Counted from the stretch's first letter, positions 30,706 through 40,088 are shown. The stretch: 64,000 nt of DNA from Thioalkalivibrio nitratireducens DSM 14787 (GCF_000321415.2 NC_019902.2:2480001-2544000); one strand, 5' to 3'. Made by a program: numbers and translations. Notes: generated from the letters alone by a model not told the origin.

Positions 30706-31794
30706 TCAACGGGGCGCCGCACTCCCCAGGCGACGGCCCACCCACTGCCGCACCGGTCGGCTGCCCAACCACAGAAGCACGATCAGCGCTACAGCTTCCA
30801 GCCACGCCGGCAGCAACTCCCGCGCCGCACCGGCCTGGGCGGCAATGTCGAGTCCGGCCAGGCCGATCACTCCGTCGGTCGCCATCCCGACGGCAATGGT
30901 GCTCGCCACGATGCCGCCCAGATACCAGGCCAGTCCGACGTTGGTGAACTCCCGCCGGAGCAGCCCGAGCGTTGCCGCGCTGGTGATCGGACCGGCCAGA
31001 AGAAACACGAGTACCGTGCCCGGAGATACACCGGCGACCAGCATCCCCGCTGCGATCGGGGTCGCCGCCGCCGCACAGATGTACATGGGGATACCGATCA
31101 CGGCCATCACCAGCATCGCAACCGGACCACTACCGTAGGTCGACAGCACCTGCGCCGGAACCAGCGCAATCAGAACCCCGGCCACCACCAGCCCCCCGAG
31201 GAGCCAGGGCCCGATGTCTTCGAGAAGATCTCCGAACGCATACCGCATGCCCTCGTGCAGACGGCGCGCGGGTGGGGGCTGGGCGGGTGCCGCAGGCACC
31301 GAACCCGGGGGACCGGGTTCGGCCGGCTCCGAGCCGCACCCGCCGGCGTTGCAGGCGCAGCGACCGTCCGATGAGGAAACCGGCATCGGCGTTCCGCGCG
31401 TCCCCATCGCGACCAGCAGCCCAGTGACCACCGCCGTGACAACAGCGCCCAGCGCCCGCACAAGCATCATGAACGGGCCCAGCAACGCATAGGTGATGGC
31501 CAGCGAATCGACCCCGATGCCCGGCGTACCAATCAGAAAGGCGGTCGTCGGGCCACGGCCGGCTCCGGCGCGGTGCAATGTCAGCGCCGTCGGAATCGCA
31601 CCGCAGGAGCACAAGGGCAGCGGCGCCCCGATCACGGCCGCGCGCCCGATGCTCCCGGGTTCCTCGCCACCCACCCAACGCTGCAGGACCGCATCATCCA
31701 CGAACGCGCGGATCAGGCCGGAAACGAACAGCCCCAGCAACAGCCACGGCGCCGCGGCCAATGCCACCCCGAGAATCTCGTGCAACACATTCAT
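30706..31794 (-). CDS. Permease of the SO_0444/DUF318 family (predicted divalent or copper metal efflux)
   Basis: 362 residues from the ATG at 31794 (GGAG at 7 nt). Two four-helix halves share the motif PLPLCSCGAIPTALTLHRAGA in the first half (split here as PLPLCSCGAIP and TALTLHRAGA) and IPMYICAAAATPIAAGML in the second. The central loop is Cys-rich (CACNAGGCG), a possible metal-binding site. The gene is divergent from a MerR-type metal regulator whose operator overlaps its promoter. Together this indicates inducible metal export; substrate (Zn/Cd/Pb versus Cu) is not settled. Confidence 0.8.
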   Translation of the reverse strand: MNVLHEILGVALAAAPWLLLGLFVSGLIRAFVDDAVLQRWVGGEEPGSIGRAAVIGAPLPLCSCGAIPTALTLHRAGAGRGPTTAFLIGTPGIGVDSLAITYALLGPFMMLVRALGAVVTAVVTGLLVAMGTRGTPMPVSSSDGRCACNAGGCGSEPAEPGPPGSVPAAPAQPPPARRLHEGMRYAFGDLLEDIGPWLLGGLVVAGVLIALVPAQVLSTYGSGPVAMLVMAVIGIPMYICAAAATPIAAGMLVAGVSPGTVLVFLLAGPITSAATLGLLRREFTNVGLAWYLGGIVASTIAVGMATDGVIGLAGLDIAAQAGAARELLPAWLEAVALIVLLWLGSRPVRQWVGRRLGSAAPR

Positions 31795-31878
31795 CGAACC
31801 GCTCCAATGCCATTCACACAGGGGCCGAACGGCCGACACGCGGCGGCTGCAGACTTGCGTGATGGCGGACAGGGGAGC

Positions 31879-31909
31879 AGGCTAAACCCTGTAACGCTTA
31901 CAAGGTCAA
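31879..31909 (-). promoter_or_regulatory. MerR-type promoter/operator controlling the metal permease
   Basis: On the minus strand TTGACC (31904-31909) and TAGCCT (31879-31884) are 19 bp apart, the lengthened spacer typical of MerR-family promoters. The spacer holds a dyad ACCYTGTAA-CGC-TTACARGGT (31886-31906) with 8 of 9 bases matching. The regulator gene starts 9 bp to the right on the other strand. Confidence 0.7.
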
Positions 31910-31914
31910 GCCGG

Positions 31915-32340
31915 ATGAAAGCGTCGTTGCGGATTGGCGAAGTGGCGCGACTCAGCGGATGCTCGCCGGAAACGATCCGGCATTACGAGAAGCTGGGTCT
32001 GCTTGAGACCCCGCTCCGGTCGACCAGCGGTTATCGTCGCTACGATGTCGCTGCGGTCGATCGCCTGGGCTTCATCCGCCACGGGCGTGAACTGGGACTG
32101 GATCTGCGCGCGATCGGCGAGTTGCTTGCGCTGGCCGACCATCCCGATGCCGACTGCCGCGCGGTCGACAGAATCGCATCCAGGCATCTGGAACGGATCG
32201 AGGCACGCATCGCCTCACTTCAGCAGCTCGCCGAAGAGCTGCGTGCGATGGTGACCCAATGCCGCGGCGGACGGGTGGCCGAGTGCCGGATCATCGAGGC
32301 CTTGTTCAGGCGCGGGACCGAAATCCAATCACCGGAATGA
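31915..32340 (+). CDS. MerR-family metal-responsive transcriptional regulator (ZntR/CadR/CueR group)
   Basis: 141 residues from the ATG at 31915. The N-terminal winged helix is typical (LRIGEVARLSGCSPETIRHYE, written with one overlapping residue; SGYRRYD). A long dimerisation helix follows. The metal site has a Cys at the start of that helix (PDADCRAVDRI), equivalent to ZntR Cys79 and absent in CueR, plus a C-terminal Cys-x7-Cys loop (CRGGRVAEC). The first Cys favours divalent ions; the C-x7-C spacing is CueR-like. It should repress and, with metal, activate the divergent permease gene. Confidence 0.85.
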   Translation: MKASLRIGEVARLSGCSPETIRHYEKLGLLETPLRSTSGYRRYDVAAVDRLGFIRHGRELGLDLRAIGELLALADHPDADCRAVDRIASRHLERIEARIASLQQLAEELRAMVTQCRGGRVAECRIIEALFRRGTEIQSPE

Positions 32341-33065
32341 CCCTTCGTTCAGACTGGATGTATCACGGCGTCGTACACACACCGGTTTGTCGGCGTCCAT
32401 GCTTAGACCATGGGTCGGATGTCGGTCCTGCGGCCGATCCCAGCCAGTCATCGATCCCCGGCGACCGCCTGTCCAGGGTCGTCCAGAGACAGCTATTGGC
32501 AGTAGTCGGCCCGAAGCGGGCAGTGCGCAATGATCAGCGACCGCCTGCTGCACTGCTAAGAGCTGTCGCTTCCCGTTACTCGTATTGCTCAACGCTGATT
32601 GTCCTACGGGTGAGACGATGTGGGAGCCGGGCACGCAGTATTGGCTGGTCTCGAAGGGGTAACCGACTTCGCCCGGAGTGCCCAAACCGATGATCAACAC
32701 CCTCAAACCAAACCTCAGTCCCGGCCATCGCGTGCCGCTTCATGGTCGCGCTCGTATCAGCCGCCAATTGACTGGAACCTTCGTTGGCCGGTGGCGGCAT
32801 CAAATGGTCGAGCCAGGATGCTACCCCAGATCCGGATGTCGCGAAGCTCGGGTGAAAGGGCTGGAGAATTGGCGTATCGGCCGCATTCGCTCCTGCGGAT
32901 AGAAAAGCAGCCTCTTGAACGACCGACCCGCTACGCGTGTAGGGACGACGTTGAGGAAGGCAGCCGTTGGCCAGTTCAAGCTGCAAGCCCGGACCAAGAA
33001 ATGGCCTATAATTACACCAATGGTGGTATGGTTTAAGTCTGTCTGCATGGCGGAAGGTGGGTGTA
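32341..33065. other. Gene-poor region with a promoter-like TATAAT
   Basis: About 720 bp without a credible gene. Composition is less GC-rich than the flanks. A perfect -10 (TATAAT, 33007-33012) lies about 55 bp upstream of the next start codon, but no good -35 was seen. The left boundary of the accessory region is probably here. Confidence 0.4.
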
Positions 33066-34178
33066 ATGGTTAAGCACGCGCTACTTTGGCTGGTGACTGT
33101 CGGATTTTTCGCGTGGCTCCTACCCGCGCTTGCTCAGCCCAGCGGCTCAGGCGTCGAACGGTTGAACCCGTGGGATTTCGAATGCACCTCCGGCGTCAAC
33201 TGTTGCGAAGTGGTCCGCACGAACACCCATCCGTATCGGTACGCGATGGTATGTGATCCCAACTTGCCCTCAGCAACCCATCCCATCCGCGTTTTCGGAC
33301 CGAAGCGAGGTCGTGCCATCGCTGGTTGGATGGCGAACGCCCAGATTCCCCGCTGGGAAGGGGAGGCGTTACCTGGGTATCCCTACGACCCGCCGCCGGC
33401 CTGTGACCCACGCTGTGAGACCGGGGAGACGTGTTGCGCGATCGGGCGCTTTCCCGATCATCGCGAGCAGGAAGTAGGGCGTTGGGCCATGTGGGGGCGT
33501 GCCTATGACGGTCATGTGCCGGCGACGCGAGCGCTCCAGCAAATCGGTCGTGACATCATTCTGGAGAATGTTTCGTTCGAGTACTGTCATGCTTGGTGGA
33601 ATGAGAATCTGGTCGAACAGGGCCTTGCCTCGCGGATCACGGACCCTACCCCTCGGGGGGCGATCCCTTGCGGACCTGAGGATCTGCGCAGCACGTGGGG
33701 TGATCCGGACGACCCGCCGGACCCCGTGCCACCCAGTCGAGCAGCATGCGAGGAGAAGGTGTGCCCGGTGTGTCGGGAGACGATATCGCTGCTCGGCGTC
33801 CGCATGGCACACCCTGAGTGCGAGCGCTGCATCCAAGAAAATGAGGCTCGTATTCTGGCCTGTATGGAAGGCAAGCCAGGCACCAAACCGGTGCCACAGT
33901 TACTGCAAATAAACGAAATGCCGAATGCGTTTTTTGGGAATTGGTATGACATGAAAGCGGGTTACCGTGTACACCGGTTTGTTATTCGAGAAGAGAGCTT
34001 CAGAACAGGTAATCGTAATTGGCAGTATAGTAGTATACGATTGCTTGAAAATGACGTGTTCGACGTAACGATAACCAGAAGAAGCGAATCAAGAAGATAT
34101 ATTTTCCGAAATATAACCCAATCTAGCATGAAATATCGGATATTTGAAGATCCGGAATGGACCGAAGCAACAAGATGA
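33066..34178 (+). CDS. Cysteine-rich exported protein of unknown function
   Basis: 370 residues from the ATG at 33066. The signal peptide is clear (KHALLWLVTVGFFAWLLPALA, cleaved before QPSG). The mature protein has many cysteines in pairs (CTSGVNCCEV, CDPRCETGETCCA, CPVCRETIS, CERCIQEN), so it is probably disulfide-bonded. An acidic Pro-rich linker (DPDDPPDPVPPS) separates a Trp/Tyr-rich N-terminal part from a C-terminal domain of about 85 residues. The DNA of that last domain is visibly more AT-rich, suggesting a mosaic gene. The N-terminal part (EYCHAWWNE, CGPEDLRSTWG) resembles TraU-like or other secretion-associated proteins only vaguely; I assign no function. Confidence 0.6.
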   Translation: MVKHALLWLVTVGFFAWLLPALAQPSGSGVERLNPWDFECTSGVNCCEVVRTNTHPYRYAMVCDPNLPSATHPIRVFGPKRGRAIAGWMANAQIPRWEGEALPGYPYDPPPACDPRCETGETCCAIGRFPDHREQEVGRWAMWGRAYDGHVPATRALQQIGRDIILENVSFEYCHAWWNENLVEQGLASRITDPTPRGAIPCGPEDLRSTWGDPDDPPDPVPPSRAACEEKVCPVCRETISLLGVRMAHPECERCIQENEARILACMEGKPGTKPVPQLLQINEMPNAFFGNWYDMKAGYRVHRFVIREESFRTGNRNWQYSSIRLLENDVFDVTITRRSESRRYIFRNITQSSMKYRIFEDPEWTEATR

Positions 34179-34682
34179 CGACTCGTTATTTGGATGACCT
34201 TATTCGCGGTCGGTTCGCCGCGGGAGACAACCTGAACTGATGCAGACGACCTGGGGCTTTTGACAAAATGGTCTCCGGGAGGCTCAAGCGGCAGACGAGC
34301 CTCGGTGAGTCCGCCAGAGTTCGTGAGGTGAGGTGCGGCGGCAAATAAGAAGCGCGGGCGAGTCGGCCTGAGCGGTCACCCAGCCCTTCGCCGGAGCAAC
34401 CAATCTCGCCTGTGATACCGATGCCGGGCAGATCGACTGCCACCCCGGAGACCTACCATGGTATTGGAACACCGAAAGTCTGCCGGTAAAGCTCGTGGCA
34501 TTGCATGAAACTTGACTCGAATCGGACCCAGGCGGTAGCCGACCGGAGCCGTTCACCCTACACTAAACCGCGAAGACCCCATGATGCTCGCCCCCCGCGA
34601 ACGGGACGAACGTAGTGGGGTTCGAATAAGCGCTTTCTTTCCCTCTCGCCGTATTCGAAGTCAATAATCCAGGCATCCCTAG
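34179..34682. other. Region between exported-protein gene and insertion sequence
   Basis: About 500 bp with no recognised gene. An 85-codon minus-strand frame at 34186-34443 has no identifiable family. It may be debris of earlier insertions. Confidence 0.35.
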
Positions 34683-37109
34683 CGCTGCCCTATACCCACA
34701 TCTAGTGCTGGACAAACGCCTGCCGGCCGGGTACCGTGCCGGGCATGTGGGAGCAGAGCCAGATCAAGCGCACGTTGAGCGCGCCGGCGAACCTGGCTCG
34801 GGTGCAGGCGCTGATCCGGGAAGCGCCGGAGTTGCACCGCACGGGGCTTGCGGACCGGGTCTGTGCCACGTTGGGTTTTCTCGATGCGCGTGGGCGCGTG
34901 CAGCGGGCGGGCTGTTTGAAGGCGCTGCGGGCGCTGGAGCGTGCAGGCCGGATCACGCTGCCGCCTGCGCGCAGCACCCCGGGGCGCGGGGGCCAGGGCC
35001 GGCGTCTGGGGGAGGCGGTGCCGGCACCGCAAGGCGTGGGCCGCGAGGTCACCGAGCTGGAGGGCCTGGAGCTGGTACGGGTGGACACCGCCGAACACCG
35101 GGCGCTCTGGAATGAGCTGATGGCGCGTGAGCACCCGCGCGGGATGGGGCCGCTGGTGGGCGCGCAGGTGCGCTATCTGGTGGGTTCGGCACAGGGCTGG
35201 CTGGGGGCGCTGGGGTTCGCGGCGTCGGCACTACAGCTGGCCGCCCGCGATGCCTGGATCGGCTGGGATCCGGCGCTGCGGGAACGCCATCGGCATCGTG
35301 TTGTTGGCTTGAATCGGTTCCTGCTGCGTCCGGGCGTTTCCTGTCGGAACCTCGCCTCGTGGACACTGGGTCGGGCGTTTCGGCGGCTGGGGGCTGACTT
35401 CGAGGCCTGCCATGGGTATCGTCCCTGGCTGGTGGAGACCTTCATCGAGCCTCCGCACACCGGGGTCAGCCTGCGGGCGTCGAACTGGCGTTTTGTGGGC
35501 GAGACCTGTGGCCGGGGTCGCCAGGATCGCGGCCACGCCGCGGAAGAGACACGCAAGGCGATCTATGTCTATGAACTCGAACCCGACTGGCGCGCACGGT
35601 TGGGCGTCGGTCCGGCACCGGCACGAGGCGACACGCCGCTGGAACCCGCCGAGGGTCTGGATGCGCAGCAGTGGGCTGAACACGAGTTCGGGGGTGCGCC
35701 CCTGGGGGACAAGCGATTGACGAAACGACTGGTGGACAGCGCCCGGCGCCAGGGCGAGGATCCGCTGCGCGCGTTCACCGCGGTGGCCCGCGACGACTGG
35801 GCGGCGGTGAAGGGCTACTACCGGCTGATCGACCAGCCGGAGGACTCCGACGTGACGCCGGAGCATATCCTGGCGCCGCATCGGGCGTGCACGCAGCGCC
35901 GGATGCAGGCGCAGGCAACGGTGCTGTGCCTGCAGGATGGCACCGATCTGAACTTCACCACCCGCCCGCAGACGCGCGGCGTCGGGGTCATCGGCCGCAA
36001 CCAAACCGGTGCCGAGAGTCTGGGGCTGCATCTGCACTCGACGCTGGCGGTCAACGCCGACGGGCTGCCGCTGGGCGTGCTGCAAGCGCAGTTCGAGGCG
36101 CCGCAGCCGCGGGGCGACGCGGAACCGGCGCAGGAAGAGAAAAAGAGCTTCCGCTGGATCGCCGGTCTGCGCGATGCAGCGGCACTGGCGGCGACCCTCC
36201 CCAATACCCGGGTGATCAGTGTCGCCGACCGGGAGGCCGATGCGTTCGAGCTCTATGTCGAGCAGCAGCGTCACCCCGCGGTGGAGCTGGTGATCCGCGC
36301 CCAGCACAACCGCCGGCTTGCCGACGGGCGGCGCCTGTTCGAGGTCGCCCGGGCGACGGCGAGCCGCGGCTCGGTCGAACTCCCGGTCGATGGCCAGAGC
36401 CTGCGCACCAAGACCAGCAAGCGCCCCGAGCGCCTGGGCCGAGCGGCACGGACCGCGGAACTGGAACTGCGCTACACCCCGATCACGCTCCGTGGCACAC
36501 CCGCCGATGCCGATCAGCCGGTCACCCTGGAACTGACCGTGGTGCACGCGCTGGAACGGGATCCGCCGAAAGGGGAAAAGCCGCTTGAGTGGTTCGTGCT
36601 CACCACCCTGACCGTCGCCTCGGCCGAACAGGCCGCCGAGATTCTGCGCTGGTACCGCCTGCGCTGGCGCATCGAGGACTGGCACCGGGTGCTGAAATCG
36701 GGTTGCAAGATCGACGAACTCGGCCATCACAGCGTCGAGCGCCTGGAACGCGCCATCGCGATCCGGCTGGTCATCGCCTGGCGCGTGATGCTGATGACCC
36801 TGCTGGGCCGCGAGGCCCCGGCGTTGCCGCCGGAACTGCTGTTCTCGGACGTCGAACTGCGGGTGCTCGGCGACTACGCGCAGTCCCGGCGCCGACCCCG
36901 CCCCACCCGTCTCCAGGAAGCGGTTCGCGAAGTCGCCATCCTGGGCGGCTACACCAACCGCAATCACGATCCGCCGCCTGGCCACCAACTGATGTGGCAC
37001 GGCTACGCCAAACTCACCACCATGTCCTTTGCCTACGCTTTACGAGATGAAATCGAATGACACCGCCCCGTATCGACTGGTCTGCGCAACTTGTGGGTAA
37101 AGGGCAGAG
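34683..37109 (+). mobile_element. Complete insertion sequence with DruA-domain transposase, about 2.43 kb
   Basis: The ends form terminal inverted repeats: CGCTGCCCTATACCCACA (34683-34700) against the complement of the right end CTCTGCCCTTTACCCACA (37109 back to 37092), 16 of 18 identical. Both ends are flanked by the tetranucleotide CTAG (34679-34682 and 37110-37113), a likely 4-bp target duplication. The single gene fills the element. Boundaries are by eye. Confidence 0.8.
34736..37060 (+). CDS. IS4/Tn5-like transposase with N-terminal DruA (DUF4338) domain
   Basis: 774 residues. Residues about 20-285 match the DUF4338/DruA family: GAQVRYLVGSAQGWLGALGF, then ALQLAARDAWIGWDP, GLNRFLLRPGVSCRNLASW, PWLVETFIEPPHTG, ASNWRFVGETCGRGRQD. 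From about 305 a Tn5-type DNA-binding domain follows (AEHEFGGAPLGDKRLTKRLV) and then a DDE catalytic core: CLQDGTDLNF, SVADREADAFELY and a YREK-like WYRLRWRIEDWHRVLKSGC. The frame is intact and the element has good ends, so it may be active. Start is ambiguous between GTG 34736 and ATG 34745. DruA is otherwise known as a component of the Druantia anti-phage system; its role in the transposase is unknown. Confidence 0.88.
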   Translation: MPGMWEQSQIKRTLSAPANLARVQALIREAPELHRTGLADRVCATLGFLDARGRVQRAGCLKALRALERAGRITLPPARSTPGRGGQGRRLGEAVPAPQGVGREVTELEGLELVRVDTAEHRALWNELMAREHPRGMGPLVGAQVRYLVGSAQGWLGALGFAASALQLAARDAWIGWDPALRERHRHRVVGLNRFLLRPGVSCRNLASWTLGRAFRRLGADFEACHGYRPWLVETFIEPPHTGVSLRASNWRFVGETCGRGRQDRGHAAEETRKAIYVYELEPDWRARLGVGPAPARGDTPLEPAEGLDAQQWAEHEFGGAPLGDKRLTKRLVDSARRQGEDPLRAFTAVARDDWAAVKGYYRLIDQPEDSDVTPEHILAPHRACTQRRMQAQATVLCLQDGTDLNFTTRPQTRGVGVIGRNQTGAESLGLHLHSTLAVNADGLPLGVLQAQFEAPQPRGDAEPAQEEKKSFRWIAGLRDAAALAATLPNTRVISVADREADAFELYVEQQRHPAVELVIRAQHNRRLADGRRLFEVARATASRGSVELPVDGQSLRTKTSKRPERLGRAARTAELELRYTPITLRGTPADADQPVTLELTVVHALERDPPKGEKPLEWFVLTTLTVASAEQAAEILRWYRLRWRIEDWHRVLKSGCKIDELGHHSVERLERAIAIRLVIAWRVMLMTLLGREAPALPPELLFSDVELRVLGDYAQSRRRPRPTRLQEAVREVAILGGYTNRNHDPPPGHQLMWHGYAKLTTMSFAYALRDEIE

Positions 37110-37145
37110 CTAGTCTTGAACGACCTCCTGGCTGTTTATGAAGTC

Positions 37146-37778
37146 TTACTCAGAAGGGACAACCAGATTGATAATCTCCAGCGGTGAAGCCCCGTATCGG
37201 GGCTTCATCAGGGGTATTGCCCGTTGTTGGGTCCTTGGGTCGATCACGCTAACTTGCAGGTTCACGCGACCATCGCCTGGATCGTAGCGGAACGTATAAT
37301 GGCCTCGGGCGTCGACAAACGTCTCTGCCAGGAACCGCCTCTCGTCTGCCGAAGACACGTAATGTAACACCAATCTTAGTTTCCCCGCTGGAACACGCGA
37401 TGGCTGGGCGACCACGCCGCTGACAACCTGGTGTTTCTCTACGCGCAACATTACTGGCTGCCGTGGCGGCTGGAAGCTGCGAACATCACGTATGTTGGAT
37501 AACACATGATCCAGCAGGGTTTCGCCTCGATAAACCTTGAAGGAGAGATTCGGACCCGGCTCCTCTGGGTGTTCGATGTAATCGGAGCGTTTGAAGCGAA
37601 AGGTCGCAAGACCACCCTCATCCGTAGTCGCTGGCTCTCCTAACGGATCGTCAAGCGACTCCGGATCCTTGTCAAAGGGCTCGATCCGCAGCCCGGCAAT
37701 AGGCTGGCCTCGTACGTCCACAGCCTTCAACACCAAGGTATATGTGGTGTCTCGAGGGCTGGAAACGTATGCGTTCAC
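37146..37778 (-). pseudogene. Truncated Tc-toxin-like / transthyretin-like domain protein
   Basis: 210 residues readable from 37778. Two beta-sandwich carboxypeptidase-regulatory-like blocks are visible: VLKAVDVRGQPIAGLRIEPF with FDKDPESLDDPLGEPATTDE and GLATFRF, then VSGVVAQPSRVPAGKLRLVL with GHYTFRYD. The D-K-D-x-x-x-D-D-x-L-G pattern and FKVYRGETLLDH are typical of the N-terminal regions of insecticidal Tc/ABC-type toxin subunits. The frame remains open upstream (ALKPGGVNAYV) until it meets the IS66 transposase end, and the right-hand IS ends 33 bp from its stop. It is probably a fragment left by flanking insertions. Confidence 0.5.
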
Positions 37779-37824
37779 TCCCCCAGGCTTGAGTGCTGGT
37801 ATTACAACCGCATGCGGCGAAAGG

Positions 37825-39374
37825 TCATGGTGCCGGGGCGGGTTCAGGCAGAACGGGGGCCGGCTCGCCTTTGCGCCGCTGCTGGACCACCTGAGCCAGG
37901 TAGGGCCAGGGCGAGACCCCGCGCTTGCGGCAGGTTTCGATCACGCTGACGAGGAGCGCGAAGGCCAAAGACCCTGCTCGGTCCGGGTGCCCTGGCTGAT
38001 GCGACGGCTGATCACCCAGTGCCGCAAGGCCTGTTCGGCCCAATTGTTCGTGATGGGCAACCGCGGAAACTCCAGAACGGCCCAGATCGCCTCCCAGTCA
38101 TGGGTGAACTCGCGCGCCAGTTGCCGCGTCTTTTCGTGCGCACAGTCCCAGTGATCCACGCATAGGTCGTTGAAGGCGTCGAGCTTGCCGCGGTTTTTCT
38201 GGTACAGATCGGCCGGAGGCTGTGGTCCTTCCCGGGCCTGGTAGACTTGCTGGAGCAGGTCCTCGAACAGGGCCAGGGTGGCGGCACCAAACGGTCGCGC
38301 CAGTGGGTCGAGGCTCTGGTCCAGCCCATGGGCCTTGCGGATGAGATGCGCCAGGCAGCGCAAGCGGCGATCGTAATCGCGATAGGCCCAGAAGCCATCG
38401 CTCATCAACCAGCCAACGAACGCTTCGCCCAGGATCTTGTGCAGCATCCTGCGGGAACGCCTGCCGATGGCAAACAGGGTGGCGGTGGTGCAGGTAAAGA
38501 CCCACAGCCACAAGAGCTGGTTTCCCTCTTTCCAGCCGGTTTCGTCGACATGCAGCAGTTCGGCCTCGCGAATCAACGGCACGATATCGCGCTCGATCAC
38601 CGGCGCGACCGCGCGACCGGCTTCGTGCAGGCATTGGTGGATCGCCGCGATGCTCAGGGATACGCCCAGCCAATCGGCCAGAAACTCCTGGACACCCCGG
38701 CGCGAAACGCGCTGGCGCAGCGACAAGGCGCAGATCAGCGCCACCAGCATCGGACCGGCCAGGTGCCATTCGGTCAGTTCGACCTGCCAATCCGTATTCT
38801 CTGCACAGCGTCCCGGTTCCGCATGCGTCCAATGGCCGCAGGAACATTGCCGTTGCAGATAGACGTGCTTGGTGTGACGGACTTCAAGGCCTGGGGAACC
38901 CGAAGTGGGGGCGACCACATCGAGTGCATAGCGACCATTGTAGCCCTTGGTCGGAGCATCCGCGGGAAAGGGCGTGCCGCAGCATCGGCAGCGATCGGGG
39001 CTGTGCAGGATCTCCTCCTGCACCGGCAACGTGACCAGACGGCCGCAACCGGGTGCGCCGGGGCGCTTGCCGGGTTTGCCGGCGGGCGCCTTGTTCTTGT
39101 CGGAGGCGGGCGTGGTCGCCGCAGATGACGGGGGTTCTGACGCGGGCGCCGTCGGATCTTCGGTTGGGTCCTCCGTCTCTGCTGCGCTGGCGGCTTCCCA
39201 AGGGGGCTGGCTGCTCGATGGCCGGGAACTGTTGGCCGGGTTTTGCCCCAGGCGATCATGCGCCTCTTTCAAATCCACCAGCAGATTCACCGCAAGCACG
39301 CGCAGCGCGGCTTCGCTCAGGGCCGCGATGAACGCCTCGTCGATCTGCCGAAGATCGTGTGGGCTCAGGCGCAT
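37825..39374 (-). pseudogene. IS66-family transposase (TnpC-like), frameshifted near the C-terminus
   Basis: The main frame (39374 to 37941) has the IS66 layout: coiled N-terminus, low-complexity linker, zinc-finger-like CRCCGTPF/CSCGHW, then the DDE domain (LLHVDETGWKEGNQLLWLWV, LMSDGFWAYRDY, RCLAHLIRKAHG, ITNNWAEQALRHWVISRR). After GTRTEQG the frame changes: the conserved ending SLAFALLVSVIETCRKRGVS continues in the -1 register to 37825. One missing base near 37978 explains this. No tnpA/tnpB accompany it, as in ISBst12-type elements. It could be inactivated, or produce full-length protein only by frameshifting. Confidence 0.8.
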
Positions 39375-39389
39375 CCTCCGCGACCCACC

Positions 39390-40055
39390 TCAATCCTCGG
39401 CCTCAACCGCCATCAGGGCCGAGAGCACCGCCAGGCGCTCCGCCGCGGGCATGGCCCGGTAGCGCTCGCCCCAGCTCGCGGCCTTGCGCTTGATCCGTTG
39501 CCGGTCGGTGAAGTTCTTGCCCGCATAGCGCGGCCAATGCACCCGATCGGGCGTGAAGTTGAACCAGAGTTTCTCGGTGCGCACCCGACCCTGGATCATC
39601 ACCTGCACTTCCAGGCTCCGCCAACCCGTCAGATGCTCGTCGTACAGCGCCGAGGGGTAGCCCGACAGGATGACCGAACAGGGGAGCGACTGGAGCAGCG
39701 CAAGCAGCTCGAGATGGTCGGCCTCCTGGTATTCAAATCGATAGCGCCGCCGCGAGGTGCGGGTGGCATGCAGATACGGCGGATCACTGTAGACCAATTC
39801 CCGGCCCTGGAAATCGAACCCGGCCAGAAACGCATGCGCGCAGGCGTTCACCTTCTCGATCGGATAGGGGCCCGCAAACTCCCGCAGTGCTTGCGGGTCC
39901 AGGTCGATGCCAATATTGCGCAACGCCGCCGGCTTGCGCTGCATGATCGCCCCACCACCGAGATGGGTTTCGATGTAGGTGTCGTGCGGCGGCATCAAGG
40001 CAATGATCGATTGGCACAACCCGACCGTCGCCTTCGAACCGAAATAGCCGCCCAT
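39390..40055 (-). CDS. DNA adenine methylase-like protein, adjacent to IS66 transposase
   Basis: 221 residues from the ATG at 40055 (GGGAGG at 6 nt). Motifs of D12-class N6-adenine methyltransferases are present: GSKATVGLCQSIIALMPPHD and ETHLGGGA for the AdoMet-binding region, NIGIDLDPQAL, and the catalytic YSDPPYLHATR (DPPY). No restriction endonuclease is near, so it is a solitary enzyme. It ends 15 bp before the IS66 transposase start on the same strand, so both are probably co-transcribed and the methylase may be a passenger gene of the element. Confidence 0.8.
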   Translation of the reverse strand: MGGYFGSKATVGLCQSIIALMPPHDTYIETHLGGGAIMQRKPAALRNIGIDLDPQALREFAGPYPIEKVNACAHAFLAGFDFQGRELVYSDPPYLHATRTSRRRYRFEYQEADHLELLALLQSLPCSVILSGYPSALYDEHLTGWRSLEVQVMIQGRVRTEKLWFNFTPDRVHWPRYAGKNFTDRQRIKRKAASWGERYRAMPAAERLAVLSALMAVEAED

Positions 40056-40088
40056 CGCACGCCTCCCATCCCCGTGATCATGGAGACC

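Noticed and set aside
34186-34443. 85-codon minus-strand frame left of the insertion sequence
   Set aside because: No family, no ribosome-binding site and poor codon pattern; left as unassigned region.
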